64,000 nt of DNA from Paractinoplanes ovalisporus (GTDB lineage Bacteria > Actinomycetota > Actinomycetes > Mycobacteriales > Micromonosporaceae). Of this stretch, positions 1 through 8,475 are shown piece after piece; the first letter of the stretch is position 1, and the number at the start of each line of letters is the position of its first letter. Position numbers and translations under genes: made by a program. Below the pieces are notes generated by a model. It saw only the letters and a program-made list of their open reading frames with translations. It had not been told where the DNA came from and made no database searches. The DNA lies in NCBI RefSeq assembly GCF_016834655.1, contig NZ_JAENHP010000002.1, positions 248,001 to 312,000 on the forward strand, given 5' to 3'.

Positions 1-1
1 G

Positions 2-943
2 ATCGGCGGTCTGCTCCGCTACGGCATTCCCGACTTCAAGATCGAGAAGGACGTGGTGGACGCGCGGCTGGCCCAGATGGCGGCCGAGGGCGTCGTCTTC
101 GAGACCGGCGTGGAGGTCGGCGTCGACGTGACGGCCGACGACCTGCGCGAGCGGTTCGACGCGGTGCTGCTGGCGGCCGGGGCGCTCGCCGGGCGGGACG
201 CCCCCGAGACCCCGGGCCGCGACCTCAACGGCGTACACCTGGCCATGGAGCACCTCGTGCCGGCCAACCGGATGGTCGCCGGCCTGCAGGAATCCACCCC
301 GGTCGACGCCGCCGGCAAGCACGTGGTGATCATCGGTGGCGGCGACACCGGCGCCGACTCGCTGGGCGTGGCCCACCGTCAGGGCGCGGCCAACGTGATC
401 CAGCTCGACCAATATCCGCTGCCCCCGTCGATCCGGGCCGCCGAGCAGCACCCGTGGCCGACGTGGCCGGTCATCCTGCGCAACTACCCGGCCCACGAGG
501 AGGGCGGCGAGCGCGTCTTCGGCGTGGCCGTGCAGGAGTTCGTCGACGACGGCACCGGCCAGGTCAAGGCCGTGCGGGTCGCCGACGTGACCGTGGAGCG
601 GGTCAACGGCGTACGCACCGTGACGGTGGCCGAGGGCTCGGAGCGTGACCTGCCGGCCGACCTGGTGCTGCTGGCGATCGGCTTCGAGGGCACCGAGCAG
701 CAGCCGCTGCTGGAGCAGTTCGGCATCGAGCGCAACCGCCGCGGCGTCCTCGACGCCGACCACACCTGGCAGACGTCGGCCCCCGGCGTCTTCGTGGCGG
801 GCGACATGCACCGCGGCGCCAGCCTGATCGTCTGGGCGATCGCCGAGGGCCGCTCGGCCGCGTCCGCGATCCACGAGTACCTGGGTTCGGCCGGCGAACT
901 GCCCGCCCCCGTCCACGCGAGCGCCCAGCCGATCGGCGTCTGA
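2..943 (+). CDS. gltD: Glutamate synthase small subunit (3' part)
   Basis: Partial gene running in from the left edge; 313 residues of the C-terminal part are visible. This FAD/NAD(P)H-dependent subunit passes electrons from NADPH to the large GOGAT subunit, which makes glutamate from glutamine and 2-oxoglutarate. The sequence shows a dinucleotide-binding loop (IIGGGDTGADSLG) about 100 residues into the visible part and the C-terminal FAD signature VFVAGDMHRGASLIVWAI followed by AEGRSAA, typical of GltD and related oxidoreductases. The N-terminal iron-sulfur region lies outside the window. The large subunit gltB is expected upstream. A strong hairpin follows the stop codon. Confidence 0.92.
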   Translation: MGGLLRYGIPDFKIEKDVVDARLAQMAAEGVVFETGVEVGVDVTADDLRERFDAVLLAAGALAGRDAPETPGRDLNGVHLAMEHLVPANRMVAGLQESTPVDAAGKHVVIIGGGDTGADSLGVAHRQGAANVIQLDQYPLPPSIRAAEQHPWPTWPVILRNYPAHEEGGERVFGVAVQEFVDDGTGQVKAVRVADVTVERVNGVRTVTVAEGSERDLPADLVLLAIGFEGTEQQPLLEQFGIERNRRGVLDADHTWQTSAPGVFVAGDMHRGASLIVWAIAEGRSAASAIHEYLGSAGELPAPVHASAQPIGV

Positions 944-965
944 CCGCGTTCTGACGGATTGTGTT

Positions 966-998
966 CGAACGGGCTCACCCCTGGGGTGAGCCCGTTCG
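966..998 (+). terminator. Terminator hairpin after gltD
   Basis: Perfect 15-bp stem (966-980 with 984-998) and a 3-nt loop, starting 22 nt after the gltD stop. Only a weak T-rich tail follows, as is usual in high-G+C genomes. Confidence 0.75.
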
Positions 999-1182
999 TC
1001 ATTGTGGTGCGGGCATGCCGATAAGCTGAGACCGCGGTCGTTGAAGCCCGCCAGGTTCGCACGGTGCCGCGCGCCGGGTTCATGAGGAGAGACCCAGGCT
1101 GCCCCGCCGTCGCCCGTCATACGCAGTTCACCCCGGGGACGGGGGTCGGCCGCCAGGCCGATGAGGAAGAGAGATTAGCCTG

Positions 1183-2622
1183 ATGGCCGTGACACGCCGC
1201 GTAAAGATCGTCTGCACCATGGGGCCCGCGACCGCTTCGCCCGAGCGCATGCTCGGTCTTGTCGAGGCCGGCATGGACGTGGCCCGTATGAACTTCAGCC
1301 ACGGAAGCCACGAGGACCACCAGAAGGTGTACGACCTCGTGCGCAGCTCCAGTGAGCAGGCCGACCGGGCCGTCGCGGTCCTCGCCGACCTCCAGGGCCC
1401 GAAGATCCGCCTCGGCAAGTTCGCCGACGGCCCGCACGTGTGGAACACGGGCGACCTGGTCACCATCACCAGCGAGGACATCCTCGGCACCAGGGACCGG
1501 GTCTCCTGCACCTACACCAAGCTGCCGCAGGAGGTGAAGCCCGGCGACCGCCTCCTGATCGACGACGGCAAGGTCGCCGTCGAGGTCACCGCGGTCGACC
1601 ACCACACCGACATCCGCTGCCTGGTCGTCGAGGGCGGCCCGGTCAGCAACAACAAGGGCGTCTCGCTGCCCAACGTCGCCGTCAGCGTCCCGGCGCTCAG
1701 CGACAAGGACGCGGAAGACCTGCGCTTCGCCCTCGGCCTGGGCGTCGACCTGGTCGCGCTGTCGTTCGTGCGCTCGCCCGACGACATCAAGCTCGTCCAC
1801 GAGATCATGGCCGAGGAGGGTCGCACCGTCCCGGTCATCGCCAAGGTCGAGAAGCCCGAGGCGGTCGAGCACCTCGAGGCCATCGTCCTCGCGTTCGACG
1901 GTGTGATGGTGGCCCGTGGCGACCTCGGCGTCGAGCTCCCGCTCGACCAGGTGCCGCTGGTGCAGAAGCGCGCCGTGCAGCTCTGCCGTGAGAACGCGAA
2001 GCCGGTCATCGTGGCCACCCAGATGCTCGACTCGATGATCGAGAACTCGCGCCCGACCCGCGCCGAGGCCTCCGACGTCGCCAACGCCGTTCTCGACGGC
2101 ACCGACGCCGTGATGCTCTCGGGCGAGACCTCGGTCGGCAAATACCCGGTCCTCACCGTCAGCACGATGGCGAAGATCGTCAGCACCACCGAGGCCGGCT
2201 CGATCCCGGTCCCGCGCCTGCAGCACGACCCGCGCACCCACGGTGGCGCGCTCACCGTCGCCGCGTCGCAGATCGCCCGCAACATCGGCGCCAAGGCGCT
2301 GGTCGCGTTCTCGCAGACCGGTGACACCGTGCGCCGTCTCGCGCGTCTGCACTGCGAGCTCCCGCTGTTCGCCTTCACCCCGACCCCCGAGGTGCGCGAC
2401 CAGCTGGCGCTGAGCTGGGGTGTCGAGACGTTCCTGACCGACATGGTGCAGCACACCGACGACATGTTCCGGCAGGTCGACGCGAAGATGCTCGGTCTCG
2501 GCCTGGCCAAGCCGGGTGACTACGTGGTCGTCGTGGCCGGCTCCCCGCCGAACGCGCCCGGCTCCACCAACACGCTGCGCGTGCACCGGCTCGGCGACCT
2601 CGTCGACCCGACCACGCTGTGA
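1183..2622 (+). CDS. pyk: Pyruvate kinase
   Basis: 479 residues, normal length for bacterial pyruvate kinase. It converts phosphoenolpyruvate and ADP to pyruvate and ATP at the end of glycolysis. The N-terminal RVKIVCTMGPA, the ADLQGPKIRLG segment, the active-site region VIAKVEKPEAVEHLEAI with the catalytic Lys, and MVARGDLGVELP and ATQMLDSMI are all present. The ATG at 1183 is preceded by a GAGGAAGAGAG purine tract. It also overlaps the TGA of a possible 33-codon upstream frame starting at 1082, so translational coupling is conceivable. The stop overlaps the GTG of the thioesterase gene, so the two are co-transcribed. A TAAGCT box at 1022-1027 is a candidate -10. Confidence 0.97.
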   Translation: MAVTRRVKIVCTMGPATASPERMLGLVEAGMDVARMNFSHGSHEDHQKVYDLVRSSSEQADRAVAVLADLQGPKIRLGKFADGPHVWNTGDLVTITSEDILGTRDRVSCTYTKLPQEVKPGDRLLIDDGKVAVEVTAVDHHTDIRCLVVEGGPVSNNKGVSLPNVAVSVPALSDKDAEDLRFALGLGVDLVALSFVRSPDDIKLVHEIMAEEGRTVPVIAKVEKPEAVEHLEAIVLAFDGVMVARGDLGVELPLDQVPLVQKRAVQLCRENAKPVIVATQMLDSMIENSRPTRAEASDVANAVLDGTDAVMLSGETSVGKYPVLTVSTMAKIVSTTEAGSIPVPRLQHDPRTHGGALTVAASQIARNIGAKALVAFSQTGDTVRRLARLHCELPLFAFTPTPEVRDQLALSWGVETFLTDMVQHTDDMFRQVDAKMLGLGLAKPGDYVVVVAGSPPNAPGSTNTLRVHRLGDLVDPTTL

Positions 2623-3506
2623 CCGAACCCCTCAGCGGGCAGGCCGCCGTCGACCAGCTGCTCGAGGTTCTCGACCTCAAGCAGCTGGACGCGGCGACCT
2701 TCGTCGGGGAGAGCCCGCAGACCGGCGCCCAGCGCGTGTTCGGCGGCCAGGTCGCCGGCCAGGCCCTGGTCGCGGCCGGGCGCACGGTCGACCCGGACCG
2801 GTTCGTCCACTCCCTGCACGGCTATTTCGTGCGCCCGGGCGATCCGACCGAGCCGATCCAGTTCGGCGTCGAGACCATCCGCGACGGGCGCTCGTTCTCG
2901 GTGCGGCGCTCCACCGCCCAGCAGCACGGCAAGACGATCTTCTTCATGTCGGCCTCGTTCCAGGTGATCGAGGAGGGCCTCGACCACCACACCCCGGCGC
3001 CGACCGGGGTGCCCGGGCCCGACGAGGTGCAGACCATGGCCGACTGGGTGCGCAAATATCCCAGCCGGCGGGCCGCCTTCAACGCCGCGCCCCGGGCCGT
3101 CGACGTGCGCTACGTCAACGACCCCGGCTGGGTGCCGCCGGGCGACCGCAACGCCAGCGAGCAGCAGCGCGTCTGGATGCGGGTCAACGGCGTGCTGCCC
3201 GACGACCCGCTGATCCACGCCTGCGCGCTGACGTACGCGTCTGACCTGTCGCTGCTCGACTCGGTGCTCTCCGTCCACGGCGAGGTGTGGGGCCCGGGCG
3301 GGGTGATCGGCGCCAGCCTCGACCACGCGCTCTGGTTCCACCGGCCGTTCCGGGCCGACGAGTGGTTCCTCTACGACTGCACGAGCCCGTCCGCGAGCGG
3401 CAGCCGCGGCCTGGCCAGCGGCCGCATGTTCACCACGGACGGCGTGCACATCGCCAGCGCCGTCCAGGAGGGCCTGCTGCGCCGGGTCGGCGAACGCCGC
3501 ACATAG
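2619..3506 (+). CDS. tesB: Acyl-CoA thioesterase II
   Basis: 295 residues, the usual TesB length (double hot-dog fold). It hydrolyses fatty acyl-CoA to free fatty acid and CoA in the cytoplasm. The N-terminal VFGGQVAGQALVAAGRTV motif and the HSLHGYFVRPGD segment are characteristic; the second hot-dog repeat contains SLDHALWFHRPFRADEW and ends with ASGSRGLASGRMF. The GTG start overlaps the pyk stop (GTGA), indicating translational coupling with pyk, an arrangement also found in mycobacteria (pykA-tesB1). The gene ends at a large hairpin facing a convergent gene. Confidence 0.95.
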   Translation: MTEPLSGQAAVDQLLEVLDLKQLDAATFVGESPQTGAQRVFGGQVAGQALVAAGRTVDPDRFVHSLHGYFVRPGDPTEPIQFGVETIRDGRSFSVRRSTAQQHGKTIFFMSASFQVIEEGLDHHTPAPTGVPGPDEVQTMADWVRKYPSRRAAFNAAPRAVDVRYVNDPGWVPPGDRNASEQQRVWMRVNGVLPDDPLIHACALTYASDLSLLDSVLSVHGEVWGPGGVIGASLDHALWFHRPFRADEWFLYDCTSPSASGSRGLASGRMFTTDGVHIASAVQEGLLRRVGERRT

Positions 3507-3522
3507 CCTCGCGCACAGAGGG

Positions 3523-3585
3523 CGCCCCGCCGAGGGGATCCCGGCCCGGCGACTGGCCGACTGCGGATCCCGTCCCGGCGGGGCG
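3523..3585. terminator. Bidirectional hairpin between convergent genes
   Basis: A 10-bp outer stem (3523-3532 with 3576-3585) and an inner GGATCC/GGATCC stem separated by a small internal loop. It lies between the tesB stop and the stop of the convergent membrane-protein gene, so it may end both transcripts. Confidence 0.6.
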
Positions 3586-3602
3586 GGGGAGACCAAAGCC
3601 CT

Positions 3603-4418
3603 CTATCGGCGCTTCTCGGCGCCCTCCACCATCGCCTCCGGCGAGTCCGGCACCCGCGGAGTCTCCTCCGGACGCCGGTGCGCGGCGCCCGGCTTCGCGG
3701 TCACGCCGGCCTCGGCGATCTTCGCGTCCAGCTCGCCGGTGCTCTTCACGACCTGCTCGTGGAACGCCTCGGCCCGGTGCCGGGCCGCCGGCTGGTTCTC
3801 GAAGTCGTCGATCCCGGCCGCATATCCGGCCACCCCGGCCTCACGCTCGGGCGAGAGCCGCAGCACGTCGTGCCGGGCCGCCGCCACCTCGCGCAGGCGC
3901 AGCGCCGTGACCAGGTCGGCCACCGCCCGCAGCACGGCCAGCGCGCCGAGGGTCACGATCACCGGATCGGCCGTACGGGCCATCGGGCTCGCCGCATAGA
4001 AACCGAGCCCGGCCTGCAGCACGCCGAGGCAGATCATCAGGCCCCACGTGCGGTCGGTGCCCCGGTTCATGGTGGCCACGGCGATGTCGACCGCGCCCCG
4101 CACCAGCAGGAACCACCCGATCAGCGAGGCCGGGGTGGTGTAGGTCGAGTCGCGGTCCAGCAGCACCACGACGCCGGTGCCGACGAACAGCACGGCCATC
4201 GCCAGGTTGACCCACCACGTCCTGGTCCCGGCCAGCGCGCGCACGATCTCGCACAGCGCCCCGAAGAAAATCACCGGACCCGCCACGCCCACGACGTCGG
4301 CCGGTTCCAGCCGCAGCACGCTCCACCCGATCGCGAGCCAGGCCACCCCCGCGAACAGCAGAAACCCCCACATGCTCTCCCGCATCACGGACAGGGGCGA
4401 GGAACCGGACCACAACAT
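3603..4418 (-). CDS. HdeD/DUF308-like membrane protein with charged C-terminal tail
   Basis: 271 residues from the ATG at 4418, chosen because GGAGG lies at the right distance upstream; the open frame continues further but without support. About six hydrophobic segments span roughly residues 10-170 (for example GFLLFAGVAWLAIGWSVL, LAMAVLFVGTGVVVLL, LIGWFLLVRGAVDIAVATM and LGALAVLRAVADLVTAL), matching the paired-helix layout of HdeD/DUF308 proteins. A hydrophilic tail of about 90 residues follows, rich in Glu, Arg and Pro. Function is unknown. It is transcribed toward tesB and is divergent from the sigma-factor gene. Confidence 0.7.
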   Translation of the reverse strand: MLWSGSSPLSVMRESMWGFLLFAGVAWLAIGWSVLRLEPADVVGVAGPVIFFGALCEIVRALAGTRTWWVNLAMAVLFVGTGVVVLLDRDSTYTTPASLIGWFLLVRGAVDIAVATMNRGTDRTWGLMICLGVLQAGLGFYAASPMARTADPVIVTLGALAVLRAVADLVTALRLREVAAARHDVLRLSPEREAGVAGYAAGIDDFENQPAARHRAEAFHEQVVKSTGELDAKIAEAGVTAKPGAAHRRPEETPRVPDSPEAMVEGAEKRR

Positions 4419-4534
4419 GAAGCCTCCAGCGAAGGTGTCCCGACCATGACAACATCCAGCCGACCGGCGGACGGGAGGTTCGCTCAGATTCACAGCGGGG
4501 TACAAGACGGCCGCCCCCACCCCTCGGAGAGGCC

Positions 4535-5077
4535 GTGCCCGAAGAAGAACTCGCTGCCGCCCTGCGCGCCGCCCAAGACGGTGACGCCGCCGGGTTCGCC
4601 ACGCTCTGGCGTGGGCTGCACCCCAACGTGCTGCGCTATCTGCGGGTGCTGGCCGGCGAGCACGCGGAGGACGCCGCCAGCGAGACCTGGCTGCACGTGA
4701 TCCGGGACCTGCACCGGTTCTCCGGCGACCTGGGCTCGTTCCGGGGCTGGCTGTTCCGCATCGCCCGGCACCGCGGCATCGACGAGAAGAGGCGCTCGTC
4801 CCGTACGCGGGAAACCGCCGAACCCCCCACCGCGGCCGCACCGGACGCGGAAGCCGAGGCCGCCGAAGGCGCCTCCACCGCCTGGGCCGTCTCGGTGATC
4901 GCCGGACTCCCGGTCGACCAGGCGGAAGCGGTCATGCTCCGGGTCGTGGCCGGGCTCGACGTCGCCACCACGGCCGACATCCTCGGCAAGAGGCCCGGCG
5001 CGGTCCGCATCGCCACCATGCGGGGTCTGCGCCGCCTGGCCGCGCATCCGCAGATCAGCACCCGGCAGGGGGTGTAA
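4535..5077 (+). CDS. ECF-type RNA polymerase sigma factor
   Basis: 180 residues. Region 2 covers about residues 20-88 (ATLWRGLHPNVLRYLRVLAG through FRGWLFRIARHRGIDEKRR, the -10 binding part). Region 4 covers about residues 125-175, with the helix-turn-helix VAGLDVATTADILGKRPGAV. An Ala/Glu/Pro-rich linker joins them. The GTG start has GGAGAGG upstream. The stop is 4 nt before the next gene, which encodes a one-span membrane protein; the pair looks like a sigma factor with its membrane regulator. The target promoters cannot be read from the sequence. Confidence 0.9.
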   Translation: MPEEELAAALRAAQDGDAAGFATLWRGLHPNVLRYLRVLAGEHAEDAASETWLHVIRDLHRFSGDLGSFRGWLFRIARHRGIDEKRRSSRTRETAEPPTAAAPDAEAEAAEGASTAWAVSVIAGLPVDQAEAVMLRVVAGLDVATTADILGKRPGAVRIATMRGLRRLAAHPQISTRQGV

Positions 5078-5081
5078 CGGA

Positions 5082-5858
5082 ATGCGTGACCTGAACGCTC
5101 TCCTCCGTGCACTGCGTACGCGGCGAGGACGGCGCATCGACCGCGACCAGGCCGACATGATCGCCGCCGCCCACCCGCCCGGCGACGATCATCGTTGTCT
5201 GGCCGCCCTTCTCGAAGCGGCCCGCGCCCCCGGGACACCGGAGGAGCTGGCCGGCGAGAAGGAGATGGTGGCCGCCTTCACCGCGCACCGCAAGCGCGCT
5301 GCCCGCAGCGTCCGGCGTCAGCGAACGGCGAGGATCCGGGCCGCTCTCGTGCCCGCCACGATCGGCCTGGCTCTCCTGATCCTCACCGGGACGGCCGTCG
5401 CCGCCCGCACCGGCAACCTGCCCCAGGAGGCCCAGCAGCACGCGCACCGCCTGTTCTCGGCGCTGGGCGTACCTGCGCCGGGAACAGGCACCCCCGACCC
5501 GTCCCCCTCCACCCGGCCGGGGCCCCGCCCGTCGCTCGACGTCACCGCGCTCACCTGGTGTGAGGCGTGGGGCGGGGCCCCGAACCGCTCGCTGAGCCGG
5601 GACGACCGGCGCCGGCTGGCCGCGGCCGCCGGGGGCGAGGAGGACATCGCGAAGTACTGCCGTGACCTGCACGCCGCGGCGTCGAAGTCCCCGAGCGCGC
5701 CGCCGTCGTCCCCGTCGTCCCCGTCTCCCTCACCCACGGGTTCCCCGTCCCCGTCGACGTCCCCGTCCTCGTCGGCGCCGTCGCCCATCCCCTCGCCCAC
5801 CTCTTCGCCCACTCCCTCGTTCACCCTGGAGGACGACCAGCCACGGCACGGGTCGTGA
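5082..5858 (+). CDS. Single-pass membrane protein, candidate regulator of the upstream ECF sigma factor
   Basis: 258 residues. A basic cytoplasmic N-terminal part of about 85 residues is followed by one hydrophobic segment (ALVPATIGLALLILTGTAVA) and a longer external part. The latter has the GNLPQEAQQHAHRLF motif often seen beside actinobacterial ECF sigma genes, two cysteines in TWCEAWGG and KYCRDLHAA, and a long Ser/Pro-rich tail. No HxxxCxxC zinc anti-sigma motif is visible, so an anti-sigma role is inferred from position and topology only. Spacing of 4 nt puts it in one operon with the sigma gene. Confidence 0.65.
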   Translation: MRDLNALLRALRTRRGRRIDRDQADMIAAAHPPGDDHRCLAALLEAARAPGTPEELAGEKEMVAAFTAHRKRAARSVRRQRTARIRAALVPATIGLALLILTGTAVAARTGNLPQEAQQHAHRLFSALGVPAPGTGTPDPSPSTRPGPRPSLDVTALTWCEAWGGAPNRSLSRDDRRRLAAAAGGEEDIAKYCRDLHAAASKSPSAPPSSPSSPSPSPTGSPSPSTSPSSSAPSPIPSPTSSPTPSFTLEDDQPRHGS

Positions 5859-5889
5859 CGGATCTCCGGGTTGGAAGATCCATGTCACG
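5854..5889 (+). terminator. Hairpin overlapping the stop of the ECF operon
   Basis: Nested stem CGTGAC-GGATCT with AGATCC-(AT)-GTCACG, 12 bp with a 2-nt bulge and a 10-nt loop. The TGA stop is inside the left arm. The rest of the interval up to the tRNA at 6183 (about 290 nt) shows no gene that I can support. Confidence 0.55.
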
Positions 5890-6182
5890 GAGCGCGTTTG
5901 CCGTCTCCTGCCCGTTCGCTCCGCCCCGATGTGGGTCCCCGGTCACGGAAATCCGCTCGTTGAGATCAAGTGTGGCCGTCGGAACGAAACCGTTTATCGA
6001 GGGCTCACCTTCGATTGATCTGCCACGACTCGCCTGTCGCCTAATAAACGAATGCGACGGTTCGGCATTGATCGATCGGAGGGGCCACGGATTTCGCTGG
6101 CGGAAACAATCCGGGCACGCGGCGGAAATGCGGCGTCAGGAAGGTGAGACGATCCCCGGACGGGGAGAAGAGATGTTTCGTG

Positions 6183-6268
6183 TGGTGCCGGGGACGGGAG
6201 TCGAACCCGCATGCCCTCTCGAGCAAATCATTTTGAGTGACCCGTGTATGCCATTCCACCACCCCGGC
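6183..6268 (-). tRNA. tRNA-Leu (anticodon CAA)
   Basis: Read on the minus strand, the acceptor stem GCCGGGG (6268-6262) pairs with CCCCGGC (6193-6187), followed by discriminator A and an encoded CCA (6185-6183). A long variable arm with the stem TGCTCG...GGGCA type, the T-loop GGTTCGACTCC and the anticodon loop CTCAAAA give anticodon CAA, decoding UUG. Size 86 nt is normal for a class II tRNA-Leu with CCA. Confidence 0.95.
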
Positions 6269-6327
6269 ATGCTGGGACCGGGGCGAGACAAGGTCACGCT
6301 GATCCAAGCAGGGGACAGCGTACCCAC

Positions 6328-6333
6328 TAGGCT
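6328..6333 (+). promoter_or_regulatory. Candidate -10 box for pdtaR
   Basis: TAGGCT lies about 60 nt before the chosen start of pdtaR in the gap shared with the divergent tRNA-Leu gene. No clear -35 was found, so this is tentative. Confidence 0.35.
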
Positions 6334-6395
6334 TAGGGCGGCGACACCCGCATACCGGGGTGTCGCGACTGGAGAACGTTGGGGGTAGTGGTTCC

Positions 6396-7019
6396 GTGGC
6401 CGACTCGCAGGCTGGTGCCGAGCGCAAGCGGGTGTTGATCGCCGAGGATGAGGCGCTCATCCGCCTGGACCTGGCAGAGATGCTCGTCGAGGAGGGCTAC
6501 GACGTCGTCGGTGAGGCAGGTGACGGCGAGACCGCCGTGCGCCTGGCCGAGGAGTTGCGCCCTGACCTCGTCATTCTCGACATCAAGATGCCGATCATGG
6601 ACGGCCTGGCGGCCGCCGAGCGGATCGCGGGCGGCCGGATCGCCCCGGTCGTCATTCTGACCGCGTTCAGCCAGCGCGACCTGGTCGAGCGGGCCCGGGC
6701 CGCAGGCGCGATGGCCTACCTGGTCAAGCCGTTCCAGAAGTCCGACCTCGTGCCGGCGATCGAGATCGCCCTGTCGAGGTACTCCGAGATCGCCGTCCTC
6801 GAGTCCGAGGTCGCCGGTCTGACCGACCGTCTCGAGACCCGCAAGTCGGTCGAGCGGGCCAAGGGCGAACTGATGACCAAGTACCAGATGACCGAGCCGC
6901 AGGCGTTCAAGTGGATTCAGCGCACGGCGATGGATCACCGCATGACTATGCGTGAGGTCGCCGATCGCATTCTGGCGGAGGGTCAGGAAGCGGGCGGCGC
7001 GCAACCCGCAAACAGTTGA
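6396..7019 (+). CDS. pdtaR: ANTAR-domain response regulator
   Basis: 207 residues from the GTG at 6396, which has a GGGGG tract upstream; a GTG at 6360 is in frame but lacks a ribosome site. The N-terminal receiver domain (about residues 10-130) has the acidic pair EDE, the phospho-acceptor Asp in VILDIKMP, Thr in ILTAF and Lys in LVKPF. A coiled segment leads to the C-terminal ANTAR RNA-binding domain (about 150-200) with AKGELMTKYQMTEPQAFKWI. ANTAR proteins act as transcription antiterminators by binding paired hairpins in RNA. The orthologue in mycobacteria pairs with the kinase PdtaS, which is not in this window. Confidence 0.92.
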   Translation: MADSQAGAERKRVLIAEDEALIRLDLAEMLVEEGYDVVGEAGDGETAVRLAEELRPDLVILDIKMPIMDGLAAAERIAGGRIAPVVILTAFSQRDLVERARAAGAMAYLVKPFQKSDLVPAIEIALSRYSEIAVLESEVAGLTDRLETRKSVERAKGELMTKYQMTEPQAFKWIQRTAMDHRMTMREVADRILAEGQEAGGAQPANS

Positions 7020-7226
7020 TCAAGAACTCGCCCGGTTGTAACACCTCCTCCGGCCTGCGGCTCCTCGGACGTAACGGTTCGGTGAAAGCCCGAGGGAACT
7101 CTTTCAGCAGGCCATGAACCTGGGATAACGTCCCGCCCCATAACGGGGCACGGATGGTCTCTGGCGCGCGCAAGTGCCAATCGGCCGGCAGTGGCTCGGT
7201 GGGTCTTATGGAGGAGGGTTCCAACC

Positions 7227-8393
7227 TTGAGGCAGGTTCTCGCACGAGCCATCGGCGGGGTGGCCATCATCGGGCTCATCGCCGGTGCTGCTGCTTGCAA
7301 TAGCGGATCGAGCAGCGACGACACCGCGAGCGAGGGGAACTGCGGCTACAAGCTCGCGTTCTTCGGCGCTCTGACCGGCTCGGCCGCCAACCTCGGTGTG
7401 AACATCGAGCAGGGCTTCGAGCTGGCTATCGAGCAGTACAACAAGTCCAAGGGTTCGACGTGCATCGAGGTCGCGAAGTTCGACTCCCAGGGTGAGGCTT
7501 CGGTCGCCCCCGGTGTCGCTCGCAGCCTGGTCGCCGACAAGAAGATCCTCGGCATCGTCGGCCCGCCCTTCTCGGGCGAGTCCGAGGCGGCCGACCCGAT
7601 CTTCGAATCGGCCGGCATCCCGACCATCACGCCGTCGGCGACCCGCGTGTCGCTGGCGTCGAAGGGCTGGAAGGTCTTCCACCGCGCGGTGGCCAACGAT
7701 GACGCGCAGGGTCCCGCGGCCGCCGCGTACATCAAGGACAACCTGAAGGCGCAGAAGGTCTTCGTCGCGGACGACCAGTCGGCGTACGGCGCCGGTCTGG
7801 CCGACGTCGTCAAGTCCACGCTGGGCTCGCTCGTCGTGGCTTCGGACAAGACCGAGGGCGACGGCAAGCAGGCCGACTTCTCGGCCCTGGTGCAGAAGGT
7901 CACCTCGAGCGGCGCGACCGCGCTGTTCTACGGCGGCTACTACACGAACGCCGGCATCATCCGCAAGCAGCTCACCGCTGCGGGCTGGAAGGGCACGCTG
8001 GTCGGCGGCGACGGCATGAAGGACCCGGGCCTGTCCAAGGCGTCGGGCACCGCGGCTGCGGTCGGCACCGTCGTGACCTGCCCCTGCTCGCCGCCCGAGG
8101 CGGCGACCGGCACCTTCGTCAACGACTACAAGGCGAAGTGGAACCAGGACGCCGGCACGTACTCCGACGTCGCGTTCGACGCCGCCAACATCTTCCTTCA
8201 GGGCATCGACGCGGGTAACAACACCCCGCAGAAGCTCAACGACTACCTGAAGACCGTCAACTACAAGGGCATCGCGAACACCTACAAGTTCACCGACGTC
8301 GGTGAGCTCGACCCGGCCTTCATCAAGGTGTGGGCGTTCAAGTTCGACAGCTCTGGCGACGCCAAGTCCGACGTGGAGATCAAGACCTCCTGA
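7227..8393 (+). CDS. Branched-chain-type amino acid ABC transporter, substrate-binding lipoprotein
   Basis: 388 residues from a TTG at 7227 that sits 8 nt after a strong GGAGGAGGG; an upstream GTG at 7191 would put the ribosome site inside the gene. The N-terminus is a lipoprotein signal peptide ending LIAGAAAC (Cys24), so the protein is anchored outside the membrane. The mature part is a LivJ/LivK-type periplasmic-binding fold (LAFFGALTGSAANLG, GIVGPPFSGESEA, ALFYGGYYTNAG). It delivers substrate, probably leucine, isoleucine, valine or a related compound, to the permease encoded next. First gene of a long operon. Confidence 0.93.
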   Translation: MRQVLARAIGGVAIIGLIAGAAACNSGSSSDDTASEGNCGYKLAFFGALTGSAANLGVNIEQGFELAIEQYNKSKGSTCIEVAKFDSQGEASVAPGVARSLVADKKILGIVGPPFSGESEAADPIFESAGIPTITPSATRVSLASKGWKVFHRAVANDDAQGPAAAAYIKDNLKAQKVFVADDQSAYGAGLADVVKSTLGSLVVASDKTEGDGKQADFSALVQKVTSSGATALFYGGYYTNAGIIRKQLTAAGWKGTLVGGDGMKDPGLSKASGTAAAVGTVVTCPCSPPEAATGTFVNDYKAKWNQDAGTYSDVAFDAANIFLQGIDAGNNTPQKLNDYLKTVNYKGIANTYKFTDVGELDPAFIKVWAFKFDSSGDAKSDVEIKTS

Positions 8394-8420
8394 TCGGGTA
8401 GCAGTAACTCTCTGTAGGGC

Positions 8421-8451
8421 CGGTGCGGCCGGATGATCTCCGGCCGCACCG
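8421..8451 (+). terminator. Intercistronic hairpin between binding-protein and permease genes
   Basis: Perfect 12-bp stem (8421-8432 with 8440-8451), 7-nt loop, followed by TCGTTTTGG. It sits between the substrate-binding gene and the first permease gene. In many ABC operons such a hairpin partly stops or protects the transcript, giving more binding protein than permease; that role here is inference. Confidence 0.65.
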
Positions 8452-8475
8452 ACCTCGTCGTTTTGGAGCCCCTCT

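Noticed and set aside
5859..6390. Open frames across the ECF operon end and the tRNA-Leu gene
   Set aside because: They run through the tRNA on the wrong strand and have no coding signature.
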